Shown piece after piece: positions 30,507 to 38,478 of a DNA stretch of 64,000 bases. Origin of the DNA: Promineifilum sp019695075 (GTDB lineage: Bacteria; Chloroflexota; Anaerolineae; Promineifilales; Promineifilaceae); contig JAHCIO010000023.1 of assembly GCA_026129185.1 (NCBI GenBank), forward strand, positions 1 to 64,000. The letters run 5' to 3'. The notes under the pieces are model-generated. The model did no database searches and was not told where the DNA came from. It worked only from the letters and a program-made list of their open reading frames with translations. Position 1 is the stretch's first letter, and every line of letters starts with the position of its first letter. Position numbers and translations under genes: made by a program.

Positions 30507-33191
30507 TTGTCCAACTTCTGTCCCCATTGCGGCGCGGAGCTTGTGCGCGCAGGGGCGGCGTTCTGCGCCACATGTGGCCGGCCCTTGCAGCCGCGCCCTA
30601 ACCCCAGCAGCAGCACCGGCCCGCGTCTGGTGGCGCAAATCCCCGGCCGGCCGGAGGAGACATTCGTCGTCGCCAAGCCAGAGACGACCATCGGCCGCGA
30701 CCCCGGCAACGACCTGGTGCTCGATAGCCCCGTCGTCTCGCGCCGCCAGGCCACGCTGCAACTGCGCGACGGCGCTTACTGGCTGCGCGATCTGGGCAGC
30801 ACCAACGGCACGGCGGTCAACGGCCAACCGATCAGCGAGACGGCCCTGCGCGACGGCGACATCATTCGCATCGGCGACGAACAGGGCAACAACGTCGGCC
30901 TCGTCTTCCGCCACGCCGGCGCGGCTCCCTCGTCCAGCACGATCCAGATCGGCCGCCAGGAGTTGGGGCAGGCGGCCGTCTTCGTCATCGGCCGCGACCC
31001 GTCGGCCAACCTGCAACTCGACCACCCCACCATCTCGCGGCTGCACGCCGAAGTGCGCCTGACGCCGGTCGGGCCGATGTTGCGCGATCTGGGCAGCAGC
31101 AACGGCACCTTCCTCAACGGCGAGCTGATCAGCGGGGCGCGCCCGTTGTCGCCGCGCGACGTGGTGCAGATCGGCCCCTACAAGCTGGTCTACGACCAGG
31201 CCGGCTTTGCCCAGTACACGCCCGGCGGCAACTACCGCATCGACGCCGTCCATCTCGACCGGCGGGTGGTGGTGGGCGGCGGCCTGGCCCGCTTGCAGGG
31301 CGCGGCCACCGAGCGCGTCATCCTGCGCGATGTCAGCCTGTCGGTCTACCCGCGCGAATTCGTGGCTCTGGTGGGCGGCAGCGGCGCGGGCAAAAGTACG
31401 CTGCTCAACGCCATGAGCGGCTTCGCCCCGGCCGATGGCCGCGTCCTCGTCAACGGCGAAGACCTCTACGACAACTTCGCCGCCTACCGCAGCATCCTCG
31501 GCTACGTACCCCAGGACGACATCATCCACGGTCTGCTGCCGGTGCGCAGCGCTCTGACCTACGCCGCCCGGCTGCGCCTGCCCGACGCCGCCCCCAGTGA
31601 GATCGACGCCCGCGTCAACAAGGTCTTGGCCGAAGTAGAGATGAGCGACCACGCCGAGAAGCAGGTCGCCCGGCTCAGCGGCGGCCAGCGCAAGCGCGTC
31701 AGCATCGCCAGCGAGCTGCTGGCCGAGCCGGGCCTCTTCTTCCTCGACGAGCCGACCTCCGGCCTCGACCCGGGGCTGGAGAAGAAGATGATGTACACCA
31801 TGCGCCGGCTGGCCGACGGCGGGCGGACGGTGCTGCTGGTGACCCACGCGACGGCCAATATCGATCAATGCACCCAGGTGGCCTTCATGGCCGACGGCCG
31901 CCTGACCTACTTCGGCCCGCCCCAGGAGGCGCTGGGCTTCTTCGGCGCGACCGACTTCGCCGACATCTACACCCGCCTCAGCCAACCGGCCGGCGCGGTC
32001 AAGTTCCCCACCGGCGTAGACCACCACCAGCAGCCAGCGCTGATGGCTAACCCGAAGGCAAGTTCGGCCGAGGTCTGGGAGTCGCTCTATCGCAACTCGC
32101 CGCAGTACCGGCGCTTCGTGGCCGACCGGCTCCAGGCGGCCGGCAACGTCTCCGCCGTCAGCCACCAGCGTCCCCGCCAGCCGGCCAAGCAGAAGGTCTC
32201 TTCGCTGGCCCAGTTCGGCGTGCTGGCGCGACGCTACTTCGACCTCATCCGCCGCGACACCGCCAGCCTCATCGTCCTGCTGGCGGCCATGCCGCTGATC
32301 GGCCTGCTGCTGCTGATCATGGCCGACCGCTACGACCTAACCGGCAAGAGCGAGACGGCCATTCGCAGCGAGATTCAGCAGGACATCACCGACGCCCGCG
32401 GCGACGACGACCCCGGCAACGACGCTGAGCAATTCCAGGGCATCTACCAGGTGGCCAGCTCGACGCAACGCATCCTCTTTATGATGGCTCTGGCGGCGAC
32501 GCTGCTGGGGCTGTTCGGCGCGGCCTACGAGATCGTCAAGGAGGCGCCGATCTACCACCGTGAGCGGATGGTTAACCTGCGCATCCCGCCCTACCTGCTG
32601 TCGAAGGTCATCATCCTGCTCGGCTTTGGGCTGCTGCAATGCCTGCTGCTGCTCCTCGTCATGAGCCTGCGGGTGGACTTCCCCGGCGACGGCGTCTTTC
32701 TGCCGGCCGTCGTGGAGATGTACATCACCCTGGCGCTGGCGACGCTGGCCAGCATTGCCCTGGGCCTGCTCATCTCGGCCGTCGTCCGCAGTTCGGCGAC
32801 GGTCATCTACATCATCCTGGTCGTGCTCTTCGTGCAGATCATCTTCGCCGGGGCCATCTTCGAAATTCCCGCCGCGGCGCGGCCCATGTCCTATCTGACG
32901 ACGACGCGCTGGACGCTGGAAGCGCTGGGTAGCTCGGTCGATATGGAGCGGCTGAACGCGCGCGGCGGCGGCTGCCTGGAGCCGGAGGAGCCGCTGCCGG
33001 TCGGGCTGGCCCCCGCGGCCGAGGGGTATTGCGAGGAGGGCCAGACCGCGCTGCCGCCGGCGCTAACCTTCAACGTCAACTACGACCACTCGGCCGGCCA
33101 TCTACTGGCTTCGTGGCTCATCTTGCTGGCCTTCGCCGCCGCCTTCCTGGGGCTGACGGTCTATGTCCAGCGGCGGAAAGATGTCGTGTAG
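30507..33191 (+). CDS. Zinc ribbon - double FHA - ABC transporter (ABC-2 type)
   Basis: An 894-residue single-chain half transporter from a TTG with GGGAGA upstream. Order: zinc ribbon (CPHCGAELVRAGAAFCATCG, residues 5-24); FHA1 (TIGRDPGNDLVLD, SRRQATL, DLGSTNGTAVNG); FHA2 (IGRDPSANLQLD, SRLHAEV, DLGSSNGTFLNG); an ABCG-type ATPase with Walker A GGSGAGKST, signature LSGGQRKRV, Walker B LFFLDEPTSGLD and switch VTHAT; then about six membrane helices from residue 590 on. FHA-ABC fusions of this kind are known in Chloroflexi, cyanobacteria and actinobacteria and are thought to be regulated by Ser/Thr kinases. Two such kinases follow directly. The cargo is unknown. Confidence 0.92.
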   Translation: MSNFCPHCGAELVRAGAAFCATCGRPLQPRPNPSSSTGPRLVAQIPGRPEETFVVAKPETTIGRDPGNDLVLDSPVVSRRQATLQLRDGAYWLRDLGSTNGTAVNGQPISETALRDGDIIRIGDEQGNNVGLVFRHAGAAPSSSTIQIGRQELGQAAVFVIGRDPSANLQLDHPTISRLHAEVRLTPVGPMLRDLGSSNGTFLNGELISGARPLSPRDVVQIGPYKLVYDQAGFAQYTPGGNYRIDAVHLDRRVVVGGGLARLQGAATERVILRDVSLSVYPREFVALVGGSGAGKSTLLNAMSGFAPADGRVLVNGEDLYDNFAAYRSILGYVPQDDIIHGLLPVRSALTYAARLRLPDAAPSEIDARVNKVLAEVEMSDHAEKQVARLSGGQRKRVSIASELLAEPGLFFLDEPTSGLDPGLEKKMMYTMRRLADGGRTVLLVTHATANIDQCTQVAFMADGRLTYFGPPQEALGFFGATDFADIYTRLSQPAGAVKFPTGVDHHQQPALMANPKASSAEVWESLYRNSPQYRRFVADRLQAAGNVSAVSHQRPRQPAKQKVSSLAQFGVLARRYFDLIRRDTASLIVLLAAMPLIGLLLLIMADRYDLTGKSETAIRSEIQQDITDARGDDDPGNDAEQFQGIYQVASSTQRILFMMALAATLLGLFGAAYEIVKEAPIYHRERMVNLRIPPYLLSKVIILLGFGLLQCLLLLLVMSLRVDFPGDGVFLPAVVEMYITLALATLASIALGLLISAVVRSSATVIYIILVVLFVQIIFAGAIFEIPAAARPMSYLTTTRWTLEALGSSVDMERLNARGGGCLEPEEPLPVGLAPAAEGYCEEGQTALPPALTFNVNYDHSAGHLLASWLILLAFAAAFLGLTVYVQRRKDVV

Positions 33192-33245
33192 GCCCAGGCT
33201 TTTGGGCGCGCCCGCCCACCGAACCGCGGCCATTAGGAGGGTATC

Positions 33246-35135
33246 ATGTTGCCGCCGGGTCACGTTTTGCAGAGTCGCTATACCATTCAGGATCATCTCG
33301 GCGGAGGCGGCATGGGGTCGGTCTACCGCGCCTATGACCACCGTCTGAGCATTGAGGTCGCAGTCAAGGAGTTCGTGCCCCAACCGGGCCTGCGGCCGGA
33401 GGAGATGGCCCAACTACGCAGCCAGTTCCACCAGGAGGCAACAACCCTGGCGCGGCTGAAACACCCCGGCGTCGCCTCGGTCAGCGACTTCTTTGAAGAG
33501 GACGGCCGGGTCTTCCTGGTCATGCAGCTCGTGGCCGGCGAAACGCTGGCCAAGCTCGTCGAGCGCGTCGGGCCGCTGGCCGAGGCCGAGGTCGCGCGTC
33601 TCGGCGCCCAGTTGTTGACGGCGCTGGACTACTGCCACCAGCATCAGGTGCTGCACCGCGACATCAAGCCCAGCAACATCATCGTGCTGGCCGATGGCGC
33701 GCCGGTGCTTGTCGATTTTGGCCTGGTGAAGCAGTGGGACCCGGCCAACCCGACGACCCACTCGCTGTTGCGCGGCATGGGCACGCCCCATTACGCTTCG
33801 CCGGAGCACTACGGCTTCGCCACCGGCCACACCGACGCCCGCAGCGACATCTACAGCGTTGGGGCGACGCTCTACTTCGCCCTGACCGGCCAGGCCCCGC
33901 CGGTAGCCACGGACCGGCTGTTGCGCCCGGAGCTAATGGCCCCGTTGGGGCAAACCGCACCGTGGCTGTCGCCCGCAATCGTCGCCGTCATCGATCAGGC
34001 GCTGGCCCTGGCCAAGGACACGCGCTTCGCCTCGGCCGCGGCCATGCGCGCCGCGCTGCTGGGCGCGCCGGCCTACGCCGGCGGGGCCGTCCCGTCCAGC
34101 GCCCGCGTGACGACGGCCCTGCCTGCGCCCGCCCAACGCCGCGCGACGCCGCTGTGGCTGGCGGCCGTGGCCGGGCTGGCGCTACTGGTCATCATCGGCT
34201 TTCTGGCGTGGAACCTGCTCGGCGGCTCTCGCTTAGACCGGCCGCAACCGACGGACGAGACGGCCCCGGCCGTCGCGCTCGTCGAAGCGACGGCGGTGGT
34301 CGCATCCATTGGCGCAACCGCACCTCCACCCACGGCCGTAGCGGCCATTGCGGCAGTGACCACCGACCTCCCGCCCACGGCCGCGCCCGCTGTGGCCGTC
34401 ATTCCCACGAAGACGAGTGCCCCGCCCACGGCCGCCCCGCCCACGGCCGTGCCGCCCACGGCCGCCCCGACCGACGCGCCCGTCGTGCCCGCCGGCGGCC
34501 AGGTGACGGCGGCGCGCATCCCCGCGCCGACCATCGACGGCGACCTGAGCGAATGGGCCGGCCGGACGACCTACGACAGCCCCTTCCTGGTCTATTGGGA
34601 CGACGGCTGGGACAGCACCAATGACGGCGCGGTGCGCTGGCATCTGGGCTGGGACGACGCCAACCTCTACATCGCCGCCCAGATCACCGACGACCGCCAC
34701 GTGCAAACGCAGGTCGGCAACCAGATCTATAAGGGCGACAGCCTAGAGGTGCAGATCGATACCGACGGCGGTGGGGCCACCAGCGTCGGCCCGCGCGAGT
34801 TCCAGGTGAACCTGTCGCCGGGCGACTTCGCGACGACGTCGCCATCGGCCAACCTGTCGCAGGGGACAGACGACGGCGGCGGCATGTTCGACGCGACATA
34901 TAGCTACTTCATCGCCGTGGCCGCGCAGCGCACGGCCGGCGGCTACACCGTGGAGGCGGCCGTGCCCTGGTCGGCCCTGCTCACCACGCCGGGCAGCGGG
35001 CCGATGGCCATCGCCCTGAACCTGGACGACAACGACCGCGTTGGCCAGGCGGTGCAGGAGGCGATGTACTCCAACGCGCCCAATCGCCTCTTTCTGGACC
35101 CGTCAACCTGGCTGCCGTTCTCGTTGACGCCCTAG
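33246..35135 (+). CDS. Transmembrane Ser/Thr protein kinase with outer CBM9-like domain
   Basis: A 629-residue protein. The kinase domain (residues 11-270) is complete: GGGGMGSVY, Lys41 in VAVKEF, HRDIKPSN with Asp139, DFG at 157-159, the activation loop, and SPEHYG. A Pro/Ala linker, one membrane helix (LWLAAVAGLALLVIIGFLAWNLL, near 300-322) and a Thr/Pro/Ala stalk follow. The outside domain (about 430-629) has TIDGDLSEWAG, WDDANLYIAAQITDD and DSLEVQIDTDGGG, the pattern of family 9 carbohydrate-binding-like domains. It therefore looks like a receptor kinase sensing a glycan or surface ligand. AGGAGGG lies 4 nt before the ATG. It is probably the main writer for the FHA readers around it. Confidence 0.92.
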   Translation: MLPPGHVLQSRYTIQDHLGGGGMGSVYRAYDHRLSIEVAVKEFVPQPGLRPEEMAQLRSQFHQEATTLARLKHPGVASVSDFFEEDGRVFLVMQLVAGETLAKLVERVGPLAEAEVARLGAQLLTALDYCHQHQVLHRDIKPSNIIVLADGAPVLVDFGLVKQWDPANPTTHSLLRGMGTPHYASPEHYGFATGHTDARSDIYSVGATLYFALTGQAPPVATDRLLRPELMAPLGQTAPWLSPAIVAVIDQALALAKDTRFASAAAMRAALLGAPAYAGGAVPSSARVTTALPAPAQRRATPLWLAAVAGLALLVIIGFLAWNLLGGSRLDRPQPTDETAPAVALVEATAVVASIGATAPPPTAVAAIAAVTTDLPPTAAPAVAVIPTKTSAPPTAAPPTAVPPTAAPTDAPVVPAGGQVTAARIPAPTIDGDLSEWAGRTTYDSPFLVYWDDGWDSTNDGAVRWHLGWDDANLYIAAQITDDRHVQTQVGNQIYKGDSLEVQIDTDGGGATSVGPREFQVNLSPGDFATTSPSANLSQGTDDGGGMFDATYSYFIAVAAQRTAGGYTVEAAVPWSALLTTPGSGPMAIALNLDDNDRVGQAVQEAMYSNAPNRLFLDPSTWLPFSLTP

Positions 35136-35179
35136 AGTGAGGGCGACCGCGGCTCGGGGAGAAACCCGGTCGCTATGAT

Positions 35180-35208
35180 TTGGTGACCCGCGCCAGGGCA
35201 GCTACAAT
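35180..35208 (+). promoter_or_regulatory. Promoter of the second kinase gene
   Basis: TTGGTG (35180-35185), a 17-bp spacer and TACAAT (35203-35208). The predicted leader is about 45 nt, with GGAG before the ATG at 35260. It lets this kinase be expressed separately from the upstream kinase. Confidence 0.6.
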
Positions 35209-35259
35209 CTAGCCTGTGTCAGCCGCCGCTGAGAGCCAGACCAGCGGCGCGGAGCAACG

Positions 35260-36855
35260 ATGAGCACATATGCCTGTCCCAAATGTGGCAACCTGAACCG
35301 CGTCGGGGCCAAATTCTGCGGCCGTTGCGGCACGGCCATTACCGCGCCGCTCGACATCCCGGCCGGCGGCCACGAAACCGGCCGCCTGTCCACCAACAGC
35401 CTCATCCACGACCGCTACGTCATCGTCCGCACCATCGGCCAGGGCGGCATGGGCGCGGTCTACCTGGCCACCGACACGCTCGACCAAAATCGGGTGGTGG
35501 CCGTTAAGGAGATGTCCAACGCGGCCATCCCCGACGCGAACGACCGGCAGCGATCCGTGGCGCAGTTCCAGCACGAGGCCCAGCTATTGCGCCGGCTGCG
35601 CCATCCCAACCTGCCGGTGGTCAGCGACGAGTTCGTCGTCGGTGACCGCAACTACCTGGTCATGGAATACGTGCCGGGCAGCACCCTGCAACAGATGCTC
35701 AGCCGGGGCGAAGGTCCGTTTGCCGAAAATCGCGTCGTCGCCTGGACCAACCAACTATGCGACGTGCTCGACTATCTGCACCGCCAGCAGCCGCCGATCA
35801 TCTTTCGCGACCTGAAGCCGGGCAACATCATGATCATGGCCGACGACCGGCTGAAGCTGATCGACTTCGGCATCGCCCGCCTCTTCAAGCCCGGCCAGCG
35901 GCAGGACACCATGCTGCTGGGCACCCAGGGCTACGCCGCGCCGGAGCAGTACGGCATGGGCCAATCGGACGCCCGCAGCGACATTTATGCTCTGGGGGCG
36001 ACGCTATTCTCGCTGCTCACCGGGCAAGACCCCGGCCAGTTGTCCCCGCTGAAGCCGCTGCCGCCGGTGCGTAGCTACCGGCCAGACATCTCGCCTGAAC
36101 TAGAGACGGTCATCCTGCGCGCCACGCGCATGAACGCCGCCGAGCGCTGGCAATCGACCCAGGAGCTGCGCCACGCCATTGCCAGCGGGCCGCTGCCCAC
36201 GACTGAGCGCAGCCCCACGCCGCCGCCGCCGCCATTGCCGTCGCCGTCAGCCCCGACCCACCGCGTGACGACGCGCCTGCTTATGCGCGCGGCGAGGCTG
36301 AGCACCGGGCAACTGGCGCTGGCCGGCCTGGGGCTGCTGGCGCTCGTCGTCGCCGCCATCTTCAGGCTGACACAGCCCCTCTACCAGATGCGGTGGATCT
36401 GGAACAATGTACCTTTCTGGGCGACCGTCGGCCCCTTCGCCTACGCGGCCACGCGCCGGCGCTTTGTGGGCGGCCTGGCCCATGCCATCGTCGTGCCGCT
36501 GGGGCAACGGCTCGTACTCGACCAGATCGAGCGGCACATCGTCAGCGTGCCCGACCTGGTGCTGGGCGCGGTGGCCAGCGCGGCCGTGCTGGAGGGGATG
36601 ATCGCCCTGTTGCCGCGCGTGCTCGGCAAACGCACGCGCGATGCCGCCGGCGCGTGGCAGCGCGAAGCGGGCTGGCTGGGGCTGGCGTCGGTGCTGGCGT
36701 ATATCGCCCTGCAATGGCCGGCCAACGACCTGGAGACAGCCTTCAAGGTGGTCGCCTGGGCTTTCGCCTTCCTGCTGGGCGCGGGCGGCTGGTTCCTGGG
36801 CGACCTGGTGCAGGGTTATGTCTATCTCAAGCAGACCGGCGTACACTGGCGCTGA
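35260..36855 (+). CDS. Zinc-ribbon Ser/Thr protein kinase with C-terminal membrane domain
   Basis: A 531-residue protein. Residues 6-23 form a zinc ribbon (CPKCGNLNRVGAKFCGRCG). The kinase domain (53-310) has GQGGMGAVY, Lys83 in VAVKEM, FRDLKPGN with Asp184, DFG at 202-204 and APEQYG. The catalytic loop begins FRD rather than HRD, which occurs in this bacterial kinase group and should still be active. After a Pro-rich linker come about four to five membrane helices (from about 350 to 525) with no recognisable outer domain, so this is a polytopic membrane kinase unlike its single-pass neighbour. The input signal is unknown. Confidence 0.9.
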   Translation: MSTYACPKCGNLNRVGAKFCGRCGTAITAPLDIPAGGHETGRLSTNSLIHDRYVIVRTIGQGGMGAVYLATDTLDQNRVVAVKEMSNAAIPDANDRQRSVAQFQHEAQLLRRLRHPNLPVVSDEFVVGDRNYLVMEYVPGSTLQQMLSRGEGPFAENRVVAWTNQLCDVLDYLHRQQPPIIFRDLKPGNIMIMADDRLKLIDFGIARLFKPGQRQDTMLLGTQGYAAPEQYGMGQSDARSDIYALGATLFSLLTGQDPGQLSPLKPLPPVRSYRPDISPELETVILRATRMNAAERWQSTQELRHAIASGPLPTTERSPTPPPPPLPSPSAPTHRVTTRLLMRAARLSTGQLALAGLGLLALVVAAIFRLTQPLYQMRWIWNNVPFWATVGPFAYAATRRRFVGGLAHAIVVPLGQRLVLDQIERHIVSVPDLVLGAVASAAVLEGMIALLPRVLGKRTRDAAGAWQREAGWLGLASVLAYIALQWPANDLETAFKVVAWAFAFLLGAGGWFLGDLVQGYVYLKQTGVHWR

Positions 36856-36873
36856 TGCCCGGCGCGCCGGTGC

Positions 36874-37482
36874 TCAACGCGCCGCCGGATAGCCGTAGAG
36901 CCACCAGAAGCGCTCGGCCGGGTAGGCCGGTTGCCACATCGCGGCCCAGATGAACGCGCCCGGCTCCCAGTGGGCCTGCAAGCGCCGGTCGAGCATGGCC
37001 ACGTCGTCAGTGATATGGCCGGGCAGGGTGGGGCCGAACGCATCCAGCAATTCCCCAATGACGACGCGGGTGTCGGACTTCCAGACGTAGTGGGCGCGGT
37101 CGGCCGACAGGCGCTTCGACACCGCCAGATCGCGCAGGTACTCCGCCCATTCGCGCATGCGCGCGCCGATCTCGGCCATCACCCGCGCCTCAAAGCGGAC
37201 AGTTTGGCGAGCGATGACCCCATCATAGTCGGCATTGGCCACGGCCAACCGGTGGCGCTCGTCCTCGTCCAACAGGTCGCTCAAGTAGCCCAGACGGCGG
37301 CGACGCATTAGATAGCCGCCGATGGTGATGGGCGGCTCGCCGCTCTTACCCACGTCCCAGCGCGTCGCCTCCGTCATCAGGTAGCCGCCCATGTGGGCAA
37401 CCATATCTTCCAGGATCGACAGGTCATGCGCCAGGGCTTTGTGATCCACTGTTTCGGGTTGTGCTACTCGCTGAATGGACAT
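36874..37482 (-). CDS. Conserved protein of unknown function
   Basis: A protein of 202 residues from the ATG at 37482, chosen because GAGGAGG lies 6 nt upstream. It is mostly helical, with an early block HDLSILEDMVAHMGGYLMTEATRWDVG, then ITIGGYLMRRRRL and a charged middle (RFEARVMAEIGARMREWAEYLRDL), ending in an aromatic tail (FIWAAMWQPAYPAERFWWLYGYP). There are no cysteines suited to metal binding and no membrane helix. I do not recognise the family. It is convergent with the kinase gene, only 18 bases from its stop, and divergent from plsC. Confidence 0.7.
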   Translation of the reverse strand: MSIQRVAQPETVDHKALAHDLSILEDMVAHMGGYLMTEATRWDVGKSGEPPITIGGYLMRRRRLGYLSDLLDEDERHRLAVANADYDGVIARQTVRFEARVMAEIGARMREWAEYLRDLAVSKRLSADRAHYVWKSDTRVVIGELLDAFGPTLPGHITDDVAMLDRRLQAHWEPGAFIWAAMWQPAYPAERFWWLYGYPAAR

Positions 37483-37652
37483 GAGTACCTCCTCGTGTCT
37501 CGCCACATCCACTGGTCTGCCGGTAAGTTGGCAGACTAGCTCTGTTTACAGTATAGCCGATGGGCCGGCGGCCGATCATGTGGCGGATGTCACCCCTTTT
37601 TGCTTACAAATGTCACCTTCCCGGCCGGCAGGGATGCGCCGCGGCCGAATTC

Positions 37653-37661
37653 TGCTATAGT
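37653..37661 (+). promoter_or_regulatory. Extended -10 of plsC (leaderless)
   Basis: TGCTATAGT is an extended -10 (TG-n-TATAGT) that ends 8 nt before the plsC ATG. No -35 and no ribosome-binding site are seen, which fits an extended -10, leaderless gene. A second candidate, TTGGCA-18-TATAGC, lies at 37528-37557. Confidence 0.5.
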
Positions 37662-37669
37662 GCGCGGAC

Positions 37670-38392
37670 ATGTGGCGCTATCGACTCGTCCGCTTCATCA
37701 TCACCCTCGTCCAGCGCCTGCTTTGCCGGCTGGAGGTCGTGGGGCGCGAGAACATCCCCGCCGCCGGCCCTTACATCCTCGTCGTCAACCACATGAGCAC
37801 GGCCGACATCGCCTTCCCCTTCATCGCCTTCCCCGTCCAGCGCTGGCGCTTCTTCGCCGGCGAGAAGTGGGCCGACCATCCCATCTGGGGGCCGCTGCTG
37901 GCCTGGCTGGGGGTCATCTTCATCGACCGCAACGCGGTGGATCGGCGGGCCTTGCGCGAGGCGCTGACGGCGGTGCAGGAGGGGGCGGTCTTCGGGCTGG
38001 CCCCGGAGGGGACGCGCAGCAAGGTCGGGGCCATACAGGTGGGCAAGGACGGCGCGGCCTTCCTGGCGGCGCAATCCGGCGCGCCGATCGTGCCCGCCGG
38101 CATCAGCGGCAGCGACACCCTTTTCGCCAACGCCCGCCGCTTTCGCCGCAGCCACATCACCCTGCGCATCGGCCAGCCGTTCACCCTGCCGGAGCTGGGC
38201 CGGCGGCCGCGCGGCCGCGACCTGTCGGCCTACACCTGCCTGCTCATGACCCACGTCGCCGCCCTGACCGAGCCTCGCCATCGCGGCGTCTACGCCGACA
38301 CGCCCGCGCTGCGCGCCCTGCTGGCCGGCGAAGACCCGTGGCCCCATTGCCACGCACAGGCCAGCGACGCCGCGCCGGCCGCCCACGAGTAG
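37670..38392 (+). CDS. plsC: 1-acyl-sn-glycerol-3-phosphate acyltransferase
   Basis: A 240-residue PlsC-family acyltransferase, the membrane enzyme that adds the second acyl chain to make phosphatidic acid. The HX4D catalytic motif is NHMSTAD (His41, Asp46). Further motifs are FIDRNAVDRRAL, the glycerol-phosphate-binding APEGTRSK, and IVPAGISG. A hydrophobic N-terminal segment (LVRFIITLVQRLL) anchors it. No ribosome-binding site precedes the ATG; see the -10 at 37653-37661. Other lysophospholipid acyltransferases share these motifs, so the exact acceptor is a family-level call. Confidence 0.9.
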   Translation: MWRYRLVRFIITLVQRLLCRLEVVGRENIPAAGPYILVVNHMSTADIAFPFIAFPVQRWRFFAGEKWADHPIWGPLLAWLGVIFIDRNAVDRRALREALTAVQEGAVFGLAPEGTRSKVGAIQVGKDGAAFLAAQSGAPIVPAGISGSDTLFANARRFRRSHITLRIGQPFTLPELGRRPRGRDLSAYTCLLMTHVAALTEPRHRGVYADTPALRALLAGEDPWPHCHAQASDAAPAAHE

Positions 38393-38478
38393 CGCCGCGC
38401 CGCCACTAGCGCTTGGCCCGCGGCTATGCTACTATGGCAGTATCGGAGCCAACCAGTTCGTCAGAGGAGAAGAACGTC

